Below, piece by piece: positions 21,960 through 32,188 of a stretch of 64,000 bases of DNA. Both the position numbers and the translations under genes were made by a program. Source of the DNA: Crambe crambe (taxonomy: Eukaryota > Porifera > Demospongiae > Poecilosclerida > Crambeidae); contig OZ004585.1 in the NCBI GenBank assembly GCA_963924555.1, positions 3,299,488 to 3,363,487 of the forward strand, in the 5' to 3' direction. The notes under the pieces were generated by a model. It saw only the letters and a program-made list of their open reading frames with translations. It did not search any database and had not been told where the DNA came from. Position 1 is the first letter of the stretch. The number at the start of each line of letters is the position of its first letter.

Positions 21960-22960
21960 TTTCGCGAAGAACGCCGACGACGTGAGGAAGAGACGGCTAA
22001 ACGCGAGGAGGAGATTCGCGAAGAACGCCGACGACGTGAGGAAGAGACGGCTAAACGTGAGGAGGAGATCCGTGAAGAACGTCGAAGACGTGACGAAGAA
22101 GCGACTAAGCGGGAAGAAGAGACTCGAATACAAATGGAGCTACTTCGAGGTCTTCTTGAAGGAGTGCAGAGACAAGGAGAAGCCGCAATGACAAGAGCTG
22201 AGCGGGAAAAGGACGTCAAACTTACGAAATTGACAGAAGACGACGATATCGAGGCGTACCTTACGACCTTCGAGAGGTTAATGAGGGCCTACGAAGTGCC
22301 TGAAGTACGCTGGGCCTTCAAACTCGCCCCACAGTTGGTGGGAAAAGCTCAGCGAGCATATGCTGCTCTAGCTGTAGCTGATGCTGGTGACTCGACTACA
22401 AGAGAGTCAAAGCTGCAATATTGAAACGTTACGACATAACAGATGATAGTTATCGTCGAAGATTTCGAGCTGCGACACTGAAGCCAAAGGAAACGTACAA
22501 AGAGTTACATGTGAGAATGGAGGACCTGGTAACAAAGTGGCTGAAGACGTATGAGACTGTAGAGAAGATCAAGGATCAGATCATTCTTGAGCAACTTTTG
22601 AATACCTTTGCTGAATACACCCGAGTGTTCGTGAAAGAGCGGAAACCAAAAACAAGTGAGGAAGCATGTAAACTAGCAGATGATTTCATGACTGCAAGAG
22701 AAGAACTTAAGAAGGAGAGAGGCCGGGAGAGTGACAAGAAGCCTCGAGGAGACAGGCAATCTATTCGATGCAACAAATGTAAGAAACTGGGACACATTGC
22801 ACGAGACTGTCGACAGATCCCCAATGGAAAGCCAGAGGTAAAGAAAGAGAGAGAAGATGCTGAGAAATCCCTGAAGCCGAAACGAGATCTGAAGGATATC
22901 GAGTGTTACAATTGTCATCAAAAGGGCCATTATTCATCCAACTGCCCGAAGAATGCTCTG
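21960..22960 (+). pseudogene. gag-like region: coiled coil, SCAN-like capsid, two CCHC knuckles
   Basis: The first 162 bp are three 54-bp tandem repeats (21961-22122) encoding an 18-residue Arg/Glu-rich coiled-coil unit (REERRRREEETAKREEEI). A capsid segment follows, including LTEDDDIEAYLTTFERLM and, after a frameshift near 22395, 'YRRRFRAATLKPKETYKEL'. This layout matches the SCAN-type capsid fold. Two zinc knuckles follow: CNKCKKLGHIARDC (about 22769) and CYNCHQKGHYSSNC (about 22903). Gag would package the element RNA. The open frame starts right after a stop, so the N-terminus is incomplete. Confidence 0.8.
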
Positions 22961-24850
22961 TTTTGTCATGATCCGCTCAATCGGAGAAAGATCTTGCAGA
23001 CTTGTCTGGAGAAAGCTGGATCTGTTGAAGGGAAGCAGGCTGACAACATCCTACTGGATACTGGCTGTGGCAGATCCATGGTTCGAAAGGACCTAGTACC
23101 AGAAGAGAAAATTTTGGAGGGGGGAGCCGTTGCTATACGATGTGATCATGGTGATACTGTCCTTTATCCTTTAGCACAGGTTGAAGTCACTGTGGATGAC
23201 CAGACCATTGGGATCAAAGCAGCTGTAGCTGGTTCTCTACCAATGGATGTCTTGCTGGGGACAGATGTACCAGAGTTGGGAGAACTACTGGGTCTTAATC
23301 TACACCCATCCAATGTCCTTGCTACCACTACCCGTTCACAGGCAAAGAAGCAGATGGAGCAAGAGCTGGACTTACAACAGAAGGATGAACTCTCTGGAGC
23401 CAAGCTAACCAGTTTGGGAGCCGCCTGCGATGCAGAAGAGGAGCCATTTCAAAACTTGGATGACGAGCTCTTTGGAACCAGTCGAGAGAATGTGTACCAA
23501 ACTCGGAGCAAGAAGAGACATGACAGACACAAGCACTGGGAACCTGGTCAGGAGCCTGAAGCAGAGCAACTGGAGGAAGAATTGATACCCCATGCTATGG
23601 ATATAGCTACTGGTGAGATGAAAATTTTACAAGAATCTGATACCTCTCTAGATACAGTGAGAGAGGCGGCCAAGAACCAACCATGTGGATCTGGAGTAGG
23701 ATTTTTTGAGAGAGACGGACTACTCTATCGTCGGTGGATTCCAGCAGGCCGAGACAAAGAATGTATGGCAGTGGATCAACTGGTGGTTCCAACACAGTGT
23801 AGGAAAACTATACTTAATCTTGCTCACAGCATTCCCCTTTCAGGACACCTGGGAAAGGAGAAAACCACCAGACGGATCCTTCAACGTTTCTACTGGCCCA
23901 CCCTCTACCGAGATGTAGCAGAATATTGTCGATCCTGTGGAGCTTGCCAGAAGACATCACATCGCCGACCACCGAAGGCACCGCTAGTCCCTCTACCTAT
24001 CATCGATGAAGCATTTAGTCGGATTGCAATGGACATTGTTGGTCCGTTACCAAGAAGTCAATCTGGAAACAAGTATGTTTTAGTGCTATGTGACTATGCC
24101 ACACGGTACCCTGAGGCCATTCCTTTGAAAAGCATTGATGCTAGTCATGTGGCTGAGGAATTGGTAAAGCTATTTGCTAGGGTTGGAATCCCGGAGGAGA
24201 TACTGACGGACCAAGGGACAAACTTCACCTCGCAACTCTTGACAGAAATCTACCACCTATTGCATATCCACCCCATCCCTATCATCCGCAGACGGACGGA
24301 TTAGTAGAGTGCTTTAACCAAACTCTCAAAGGAATGCTCCGGAAAGCAGCAGTGAAAGAGGGTAAAGATTGGGATAAACTTATTCCTTATTTACTTTTCG
24401 CATACAGGGAAGTCCCTCAATCTTCAACTGGTTTCTCACCTTTCGAACTCCTATATGGCCGGACAGTCCGAGGACCACTAGACATTCTCCGAGAATCATG
24501 GTTAGCAGATAAGAAGAGCGATGAGAGTGTGGTATCTCATGTACTTGCAATACGGGAGAAGATGGAGAAAATGACGACAGAGATCGTGAAGGAGAAGCTC
24601 ACTTCATCCCAACGTGTGCAGAAGCAATGGTATGATCGAAATTCCAGGGACCGGACATTTGATCCAGGTGACCAGGTTCTAATTCTACTACCGACTTCAA
24701 GCAATAAGTTGCTGGCCCAATGGCAAGGTCCCTACGAGATAATCAAGAAGATGGGGAAAGTTGACTACATGGTCAAGCTTCATGACAGAAGAAAGAAATT
24801 CAAGGTTTATCATGTTGTTACGAAAATGGCATGTTCCAATTGTTACAGCT
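22961..24850 (+). pseudogene. protease - integrase region of the retrotransposon
   Basis: After the knuckles, 'NILLDTGCGRSMV' (about 23045) is the aspartic protease active site and VLLGTD lies about 65 residues later. A spacer of about 130 residues leads to the integrase zinc finger (H-x-H ... CRSCGACQ, about 23820-23950) and the DDE core: AMDIVG (about 24030), TDQGTNF (about 24210) and, after a frame break near 24280, GLVECFNQ. The second-Asp-to-Glu distance is about three residues short of the usual 35, so the break is a small deletion. The integrase C-terminal part ends near 24830, where the frame breaks again. Confidence 0.8.
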
Positions 24851-26321
24851 TGTTACTCCGAAGAGCTATCAGAGGATCATGAGGATATACCTACTTGGGA
24901 GGAGATCAATCCAGTTGGGGTTGGCAATGTCAAACTGGGGGAGAAGTTAACTGACAAACAAGCAGAACAGATACAGAAGCTGCTAGGAGAGTACTCAAGA
25001 GTATTTCAGGCTAAACCTGGATGTACACACCTTGCAGAACATCATATCCGAACAAAAGATGCAGTTCCAATCAAACTCCCACCATATCGTCTCCCACATG
25101 TTTATCGCGAAACCGTGAAAACTGAACTAGACGAGATGTTGAAGGATGGCATCATAGAACCCTCTCGAAGTGAATGGAGTTTTCCACTTGTAATCGTGAA
25201 GAAGTCAGATGGATCTTTGAGACTCTGTGTGGATTACAGACGACTTAACCAGATATCTGAATTTGATGCATATCCAATGCCCAGAGTTGAGGATATAATC
25301 GATCGAATAGGAAGATCCCAGTTTATCTCTACCATGGACCTGACTAGAGGATATTGGCAGGTGCCTGTGGCTGTGGAGGACAAGCCGAAAACTGCTTTTG
25401 TGACTCCTTTTGGGCTCTTTCAGTACAACGTGATGCCATTTGGATTGAAGGGAGCTCCAGCGACCTTTCAAAGGTTAATGGATCAAGTGCTACATGGACT
25501 GGAGTTTGCAGGAGTCTACATTGACGATCTGATTATATTCAGTGAAACTTTGGAAGAACACCTCACCCATCTCAAGACCGTATTGGACAAGCTCAAAGAA
25601 GCTGGGCTCACTGCCAAAGCGACAAAGTGTACATTTGGCGCTTCACACTGTACGTATCTTGGACATATTGTTGGAAGTGGATTCGTAAAACCAATCGAGT
25701 CAAAGACAGCAGCTATTGAATCTTTCAAAGTCCCTCAAACGAAGAAAGACCTCCGAACATTTCTGGGAATGGGGTTACTATCGGTGTTTCATTCATGACT
25801 ATTCAGCGATAGCAGCACCCCTCACTGATCTGACCAAGAAATCTCAGCCAAGCAAAATTTCCTGGACTCCAGAATGCGACACAGCATTCAAAGAGCTAAA
25901 GAAGCTCCTTTCTTCATCTCCTATCCTGAGAAGTCCAGACTTCAACACACCCTTCGTGCTACAAACAGATGCATCTGATCTTGGGATCGGGGCAGTATTG
26001 AGTCAGAAAACTGAGAATGGAGAAGAGCACCCAGTTGCCTATTGGAGCAGGAAACTTCTACCTCGGGAAAGGCGTTACTCTACCATCGAGAAAGAGTGCT
26101 TAGCAATCAAGTTAGCCGTACAAGCCTTCCGTGTGTATTTATTGGGAAAACAGTTTACCATTGAAACTGACCATCGTGCATTGGTCTGGATGGACAGACT
26201 AAAGACTTCGAACAATCGTTTGGCTCGATGGAGCATTGCACTCCAACCCTTTGATTTCACAGTGGTACACAGATCTGGCAAGAAAAATGCCAATGCTGAT
26301 TCGCTATCCCGTATGCAATAA
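24830..26321 (+). pseudogene. reverse transcriptase - RNase H region of the retrotransposon
   Basis: An RT of Ty3/gypsy type shows SEWSFPLVIVKKSDGSLRLC, the MDLTRGYWQ block and the catalytic YIDD (about 25520). The frame breaks near 25770. RNase H follows, with TDAS (about 25967), IEKECLAI and TDHRALVW, and the chain stops at 26321. These enzymes would copy element RNA to DNA. RNase H ends the polyprotein, so RT is downstream of integrase. Confidence 0.85.
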
Positions 26322-26336
26322 ACAAGTTTATTGTCT

Positions 26337-26350
26337 AAAGGGGGGAGGAG
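26337..26350 (+). other. Polypurine tract
   Basis: 'aaaggggggaggag' lies directly before the TGTG start of the 3' LTR and 16 bp after the RNase H stop, the standard plus-strand priming position. Confidence 0.7.
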
Positions 26351-26718
26351 TGTGATGGACTCATTGACAGTTTGTATGTGTGTGAGTTAAAATTATTATT
26401 CTGTAGTGTGGTTTAATTAGTTGTGCATGTCTAAACCTGTTCTGTATTCTGCTGTCCTGTCATCTGTGTGGTTGTAATTTGTGTGCGAGAATTTTCCTGT
26501 TTTTCTGTATCAATGCGTGTTTTTTCATGTTAGTTGAGTTTTGTATAAAAGTAGAGTTCTAGAGTTTGTTTGAGAGAGTTGTTTCAGAGTTTTAGAGAGT
26601 TTTAGTGAGAAAGTTTTTTCTAGCTAGTTGAGTTTTGTTAGCCCTTTGATTAAAATAGTTACTAATCTGATTCTGGGTAGTCTAGATCTCTAGTTGGTAG
26701 CATACTCGGTCTACTACA
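26351..26718 (+). repeat. 3' LTR of the Ty3/gypsy element
   Basis: Starts TGTGATGGAC after the polypurine tract and ends CTACTACA, so the ends are TGT...ACA. A TATAAAA box at 26544-26550 is a plausible LTR promoter. The right boundary rests on the ACA end and on the sense change at 26719, because no second LTR is available for comparison. Confidence 0.6.
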
Positions 26719-27073
26719 CTCAAGATGAGTGAATTGCGTGGTTGAAACTTTAAGCAGAGGTTGAAAAAAACCCTCCAATGTTCTAAAGGACTGCGCAAAG
26801 TCCTCATCACCAATAATCAAGAATTCATGCAGCATGCTTTTTTTTTCTGTTATAATGATTAATTCATGTTTGGAAATCATTCTCTGCTTTGCATTTTCTT
26901 TTTCCAAATCAGGCTTGGAACTGTGAGCCATGCGATTGCCTCTAACTGGACCTCTGCAAAATGTATTAATCACCCATAGTGCTTGAGTGTTGTTGATAAA
27001 TTCCTCAACACTGGGATTATCATGAGTTCCACCTCTTTGTCGCTGGCACCCAAAAAACTTTTCAGAAGGTGCT
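26719..27073 (-). pseudogene. P-element-like transposase C-terminal fragment
   Basis: The minus strand reads SEKFFGCQRQRGGTHDNPSV, then 'TQALWVINTFCRGPVRGN' and a charged tail. The FFG.QR.RGG..DNP motif with a following NTQAL..VN is typical of the C-terminal part of P-element/THAP9-type transposases. The frame is bounded by a stop at 27076-27074 and runs into the LTR at 26718, so the retrotransposon probably landed inside or next to it. Confidence 0.55.
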
Positions 27074-27076
27074 CAC

Positions 27077-27886
27077 TCAATTTTTTTTTTTTCACTCCAT
27101 CAATGGAAAACAGAATATTCCATAAATGATAATACTATAACAAGGAATATTAGCAAGCTAACAAAAAGCTCTAGCTACCTGTCATTTTCAAACCCAGCAA
27201 GGTCTCAGGGCTAAGGAGCATTTTCTTTTTCTCAACTTTGGAAAACCCTTTCCTTGCTTTTATGCTCCATCCAAATAGACAAGAATAGACAAGAAACTCT
27301 TCTTTTAGCTACTATATATAAATGTAATGATAAAAATCGTCACAGGTAGGAGTATCCATGCATTGCTACAACATCTACTGGTTATTTTTCATAGTAAACT
27401 TCTCCCAGACTGGTAAATTGAGCACACAATTACACACATTAATGGCCTCCTGAACTTACAAAACCCAGATTTTTTTCCAGTAATATTTAAGTCTTAGAAA
27501 AAAAAGCATCCTATAACAAACTTTATCTCTATGTATACCATTTGGTGGAAAATTTAATGCAAAATAGCTTAATTCAACACAGAAAACCTTTCACACAGTT
27601 TTCTTCTCCAGGAATTGACCAACCACGGCAAAAACTAGCCATATCAATGAACTAGGGTTTAAAGTTTTGTTTTAAGTATCAAAATGAGTAGTATAAAGTA
27701 TTAGACAAAACTGTTTTCTTACTGGCTCGCTCTATTCATCCGTTTCAGAGCGATGTCTTTATTCTCTTTTTATGTGCGGTCAACAAAAATTACAACGCGG
27801 AGTGCACGCAAGCAATTCAATGGTTGTCATAGGCGCACGTGAGCCCGTTTCCAATCCCGTGTACGTGTACGTGTACGTGTCCGGAG
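27077..27886. other. Gap with no recognised gene
   Basis: AT-rich sequence without a supportable frame. Near the right end there is a 'gtttccaatcccg' match to the inner end of the 18927 TIR family and a (gtgtac)n tract (27858-27880). Confidence 0.4.
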
Positions 27887-27955
27887 GTTATTGCAGCGAG
27901 CGAGCGCAGCGAGCGAGCTGACTCTCAGGTCATGACTCATTGAAATTTTAAATAT

Positions 27956-29147
27956 CAGAGAGCGCGGTAGCGCTCTCTATGTAGGGATGACCTATGACCC
28001 TCCATAGGACTAATACAAAATGAAGTTGGATTTTCTCAGAAAATAGTAAGTTGTAGCTGCTATGACTGCTTATCCTGTCTTTTATGCACATTGTTATCAT
28101 GCAGGAGAATTTTGGAGGCTGAAAGACTCAACACGGAAGAATAGTAAAAGCGCACTTTTTCATGATTTCTTATTTTCTTGTTCTTAATCATCATCATAAT
28201 GGCACGATCTGGAGAAAAATTGGGCCACGCTTGGGCCATGTTCTATATATGAATCTGCTCCATTTTACTCGGACCAGGTCCACGTCCCATCGGTTTAGCC
28301 TCTAGTTCACTCAAAAAAAGCCGCTATCTTAGTACAGTAGAGTAGACTATACGAAGAAGCCATTAAACATAACGCGCATGCGTAAACAATGAAGTTGCCA
28401 TGACTCTCGATCACTCAAAGTTCTCAAACAAAACTCAAAAGCCATTTCTTCTGAGGTCATAACAAAAAACTAATCAGTTCTAAGATAAGGCTATCTGTAC
28501 TAAGGACAGCGTTTAAATTTTAAATGGTAAGTAATGCTCGAGTTCCCGTGAGGTGTGCATTATTTAGAAACGAAACCTGGCAGGCTGATAGAGCAGCTCA
28601 GCTGTATCTATTTAGAACTGAAGGCTTTAGTCTCACTAAATTGTTTACCAGGCTTGATTGTGATCCAACATTGCAACACAAGACTTAGTATAACTGGTAT
28701 GTAATGGGAAAAAAAAAAGAAAAAAGCTATAGATGTACAGCACTGACCACCTCCTGAAAAAGAAATCACAAAGAATAATGGGCCTGGCATAACAAGTAGC
28801 TAGCTAGCTATAATGAGATGGATATAATGACCTGCAAAAAATAAATAAATAAATAAAAAATGAAAGAAACAAGTAAAGAAAAAACATTTATTCAAATAAA
28901 TGAAGGTGATGTAGGGATGACTATAGTAACTGGTCAAAAAAGAGATGAAACAAGAACTGAATAGATGAGATTATGCAAGGATGAAGTCGAATCCGGGTGC
29001 AGTCACTAGGTGTGACGTGCCCACATTCGACTTCATCCTTGCATAATCTCATCTATTCAGTTCTTGTTTCATCTCTTTTTTGACCAGTTACTATAGTCAT
29101 CCCTACATCACCTTCATTTATTTGAATAAATGTTTTTTCTTTACTTG
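27956..29147 (-). mobile_element. Asymmetric hairpin element A
   Basis: The left end is a short hairpin (AGAGAGCGC-ggta-GCGCTCTCT, 27957-27978) followed by 'tagggatgacc'. The right end is a giant palindrome (28870-29147). It is orientated opposite to elements B and C. It has no coding capacity and no terminal inverted repeat between its two ends. Boundaries are fixed by the uninterrupted repeats at 60952 and 61764. Confidence 0.7.
28870..29147. repeat. Perfect 123-bp-arm palindrome (element A end)
   Basis: 28870-28992 and 29025-29147 are exact inverse complements over all 123 positions, with a 32-nt loop. The arm starts 'caagtaaagaaaaaacattt' and contains 'gtagggatgac', shared in position with the palindromes of elements B and C. 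Confidence 0.95.
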
Positions 29148-29955
29148 TATATATATATATATCTAGCTAGGTCTACACTCCAAAATGCCCCAGGCGTACG
29201 TACGTACGTGTCCCGAAATAGTAGCGCTGTGCGCGTGCATAATGCGCATGCTCCAATTAATCAAGCTACATGTTACAGCCTTTTGTCAGCGCTAGGCTTA
29301 TCTAAGTGGATTGTAGGCGCTTGTTATCTAAGTGCTTGTGGTAAGTATTTACAGCTTTCTATGTATGGAGCTTCCTGGTTGGAACCACAACTTACATGAT
29401 TCTTGTCTCTGACAGCAATAAGCTTATCAAGCTTGCAAGTATTGGAGCCTATCAGCTGCTCACAGTCACTTACTCACTGTCAAATGCTGCACATTACTAT
29501 AGTAGTAGTTGTAGAGGCTCTAGCCTGGCTTGGCTTATTTAATTACATATAAACTCAACAGCAAATCTTCTGAAACAGTTGTAGCACTAACTTGCTTGCT
29601 TGCTCACTGTCAAAAAGCTAATGTATCAAAGTGAATTGTAGGCGCTTGGCTAAGTGCTTGTGGTAAGTATTCACAGCTTTTGATGTGTGGAGTTTTCTGG
29701 TTGGAACCACCACTTACATGACTCTTGTCTCTGACACAATATCAAACACTGAAGCCTATCATGCTCACTTGCTCACTGTCTAAAGCTAAAGTAGTAGTTG
29801 TAGCTTATCTAATACATATGAACTAAATAAAATCTTCTAAAGAGTTGTAGCACTAAAGAATACTTGCTTGCTCGCTCGCTGTCAACTGAATGTTGAACAT
29901 TGCCCTAGTAGTATCTATGGTTGGTGTAGAAAAATTATATTGAGGATCTATTTAT

Positions 29956-30223
29956 ACAAGTGAGCACAAAAAATTTCTTCTAAATAAAAAGGTTAAGTAG
30001 GGATAGCATAAAATCTAGCTGGGCTATATAATGTACTGCAGCCTAGCTCGTATGAAAACAATCCCTACATTTACATCCACTACCTATAGCTAGCTACGGC
30101 AGTTGTAAAAGTAGGGATTGTTTTCATACGAGCTAGGCTGCAGTACATTATATAGCCCAGCTAGATTTTATGCTATCCCTACTTAACCTTTTTATTTAGA
30201 AGAAATTTTTTGTGCTCACTTGT
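29956..30223. repeat. Perfect 113-bp-arm palindrome (element B end)
   Basis: 29956-30068 and 30111-30223 are exact inverse complements with a 42-nt loop. The arm begins 'acaagtgagcacaaaaaatt'. Confidence 0.95.
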
Positions 30224-31046
30224 TTCCATCCTTTTTCTTAGTGCTTGCATTGACCGTCACTTCAACTGAGAGTATGCAGTGATGAAGCTACAGTACAGTA
30301 CAAAGCCAGCTCTACATAAACCTTATCTTTTTCTTCACTGGTTAAAGAATTTGTTTAGCTATTCAGTTTTGTCTATTAACTATTTAATATCAGCAATAGC
30401 AATGTAACTGAGCATGGTGACTACACTACAGCCATACTGGCCTACTACTATAGGATGAGCATCTGTACTGTAGCTAATTCAGTAAGGAGTGACTGGAACA
30501 TCATCAGATAAGAATAAATAGCTAGCTAAACGATTAAACTGAAGACCTAAGCCTAGCTAGCAGAGCTACTAAAGTTTTCGTGGCTCCGCCCATAGGCCCC
30601 GCCCCCTACCGACGTGCGCTTCAAAATAGCGTAGAAAGATTAGCTAGTGCCGAGTGCTATCGAATAGTGAAGTAGAGCCTTAGTCAAAACTAATAGCAAA
30701 AGATCAGCCTCTAGGTGCCGCTCTAACAGATGGCCAAAGCAGAATTTTGATGACTATAGCCAGTAAGTCGGGGCGTCGATCTTATATTTATTATCCTTAT
30801 TATTATTATTATTATTATAAAGAAAATGAACAAAAGTCAATTTTAGAACTCGTTTTTTTCTTATGTTAGCGAATGAATTTTTGGTTTTCGAACACTCTCC
30901 TCTCTTCTTTGTAGTAGTAGTATCTCACTGTAGCCTTCTGAGAACCTGTAGAGTAAGGGTAGAAGAGAAAGAAGAATTTTTAGTTTATACAGTCCTATGA
31001 CCTTTGACCCGCCATCCCTACTTAGAGAGTGCTAGCACACTCTCTG
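29956..31046 (+). mobile_element. Asymmetric hairpin element B
   Basis: The left end is a giant palindrome (29956-30223), the right end a short hairpin (AGAGAGTG-ctagca-CACTCTCT, 31024-31045) ending CTCTCTG. The body contains an (att)n tract (about 30790-30820) and 'cttctgagaacctgtagagt', and is closely similar to element C throughout. No coding frame. Confidence 0.75.
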
Positions 31047-31049
31047 ATA

Positions 31050-31209
31050 TGTGACAGTCGAGGGTAGAAATCAAACTTTATTCACGCTTTCTACTTCTGA
31101 AAAAAAAAGTTTGAAAGGCAGAAAATTTTATTGTAAAGCATCAGTCATAACGAAAGTAAACTTTGACTAAAACGTGAATAAAGTTTGATTTCTACCCTCG
31201 ACTGTCACA
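31050..31209. mobile_element. 160-bp MITE with perfect 37-bp TIRs
   Basis: 31050-31086 (starting TGTGACAGTCGAGGGTAGAA) is the exact inverse of 31173-31209, flanked by TA on both sides. It abuts the short-hairpin end of element B. TA duplication suggests a Tc1/mariner-type MITE. Confidence 0.8.
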
Positions 31210-31271
31210 TATAATATATCTCTAGCTCTATTGACGTGGTTTTCATTCTTTGCGACCATCGGGTATGTCCT

Positions 31272-31284
31272 TGCGCATGCGCGC
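31272..31284. promoter_or_regulatory. NRF1-type palindrome upstream of the STPR gene
   Basis: 'ttgcgcatgcgcg' matches the GCGCATGCGC motif bound by NRF1 in animals. It lies about 80 bp before the ATG at 31360, where a core promoter would be expected. No TATA box. Confidence 0.35.
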
Positions 31285-31359
31285 CCAATGAACAGGTTCA
31301 ATCTTGTTTGTTCACTAGACAATTAATGTAGAAATTGTTTGCTAGCTAGCTACTAAAGA

Positions 31360-32055
31360 ATGAATCAAGTTAAAGCCGACAAACTCAGACGTAGAAGGGA
31401 GAGGGAGAGAGTTCAGCGTGCTTCCGAGACCGCTGAACAGAAAGAAGAAAGACTCAGAAAGCGAAGAGTACGAGATAAGGCAAGACGTGCTGCTCAAAGC
31501 ACAGAGAAAAGACAGGCTACGTTAGAGCGCTTGAGGGAGAGTGCAAGTCAGAGGTTGATGTCAGAGACAGCTGAGGAAAGAGAAGCAAGGCTCCAAATCC
31601 TAAGAGAGAATACAGACAGGAGATTGTCTTCAGAGACAACTGAGGAAAGAGAGGCCAGGCTCCAAATCCTGAGAGAGAATGCAAACCAGAGATTATCTTC
31701 AGAGACAGCTGAGGAAAGAGAGGCCAGACTCCAAATCCTGAGAGAGAATGCAAACCAGAGATTATCTTCAGAAACAAGTAAAGAAAGAGATGCCAGGTTC
31801 CAAATCCTAAGAGAGAATACAAACCAGAGATTATCTTCAGAGACAACTGAGGAAAGACAGACTAGACTTGAGGATATGAGAGACAGTGCAAGTCAGAGTT
31901 TATCCTTAGAGACATCTGAGGAGAGACAAGCCAGGCTTGATAGGTTGAGACAGAATAGAAGTGAGAGGTCATCTTCAGAAACAGCCGAGGAGAGACAGGC
32001 TAGGCTGCAGAGAATGAGCAACCTGGTGAATCTGTCTATGCAGGTAAGCAGGTAG
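31360..32055 (+). CDS. STPR-like 23-residue repeat protein, copy 1 (probable Helitron-type ORF, truncated)
   Basis: The 231-codon frame from ATG encodes a basic/acidic helical protein of about nine 23-residue repeats on the pattern RLSSETxEEREARLQILREN (69-bp period). A basic N-terminus contains RRRRERERVQRASETAEQ. This is the score-and-three-amino-acid peptide repeat pattern, a DNA-binding module first described in an insect silk-gene factor and also found at the start of Helitron-type proteins in animals. At about 32020 the sequence leaves the repeat and enters an antisense integrase fragment, so the last 12 codons are foreign and the natural C-terminus is missing. Copy 2 (33378) shows what followed. 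I regard it as a transposon-derived truncated gene; expression is unknown. Confidence 0.6.
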   Translation: MNQVKADKLRRRRERERVQRASETAEQKEERLRKRRVRDKARRAAQSTEKRQATLERLRESASQRLMSETAEEREARLQILRENTDRRLSSETTEEREARLQILRENANQRLSSETAEEREARLQILRENANQRLSSETSKERDARFQILRENTNQRLSSETTEERQTRLEDMRDSASQSLSLETSEERQARLDRLRQNRSERSSSETAEERQARLQRMSNLVNLSMQVSR

Positions 32056-32188
32056 GTCTGCCCTCTAGAGGGTGGCAATGGTCCCACCAAGTCAATATGA
32101 ATGGAATCGAACCTAGCAATCGGTGGTTGAGGCTGGTGTGACAGAGTGTCAGCAGATCTTGGCTCTCAGGCAGTGGATACATACATCA
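32022..32188 (-). pseudogene. Ty3/gypsy integrase fragment (different element)
   Basis: The minus strand reads 'ARFDSIHIDLVGPLPPSRGQ' and then TYLLTCIDRFTR, the first-Asp strand of a gypsy-type integrase core, with a preceding CIHCLRAKI zinc-finger remnant in another frame. It joins copy 1 of the STPR gene at its 3' end and stops where a dispersed 'ttcagctcaggctcgcccca' repeat begins. About 165 bp only. Confidence 0.6.

Larger units (their letters stand above)
21960..26718 (+). mobile_element. Defective Ty3/gypsy retrotransposon, Gmr1-type domain order
   Basis: Domains in order: charged coiled-coil and SCAN-like gag, two CCHC knuckles, aspartic protease, integrase, reverse transcriptase, RNase H, polypurine tract, 3' LTR. 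Integrase upstream of reverse transcriptase is the order known for Gmr1-type Ty3/gypsy elements rather than ordinary gypsy. The frame is broken near 22395, 24280, 24800 and 25770, and a TGA at 21957-21959 precedes the gag frame without an ATG. No 5' LTR was found: the left side runs straight into the end of the 4-kb TAGTCTCG element at 21824. It is a dead copy. Confidence 0.85.
27887..29912 (+). repeat. Dispersed GCAGCGAGCGAGC repeat, interrupted copy
   Basis: Begins 'gcagcgagcgagcgcagcga' and ends 'gttgaacattgccctagt', exactly like the two copies at 60952-61616 and 61764-62402. Between 'tttaaatat' (27955) and 'tatatatatctag' (29148) it is interrupted by a 1.19-kb element absent from the other copies, which therefore show the empty site. 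The interior has a (cgta)n tract and a 'cttatctaagtggattgtag' module. Confidence 0.75.

Noticed and set aside
21930-22219. Arg/Ser-rich frames on both strands at the start of the retrotransposon
   Set aside because: Shadows of the 54-bp tandem repeat encoding the gag coiled coil.
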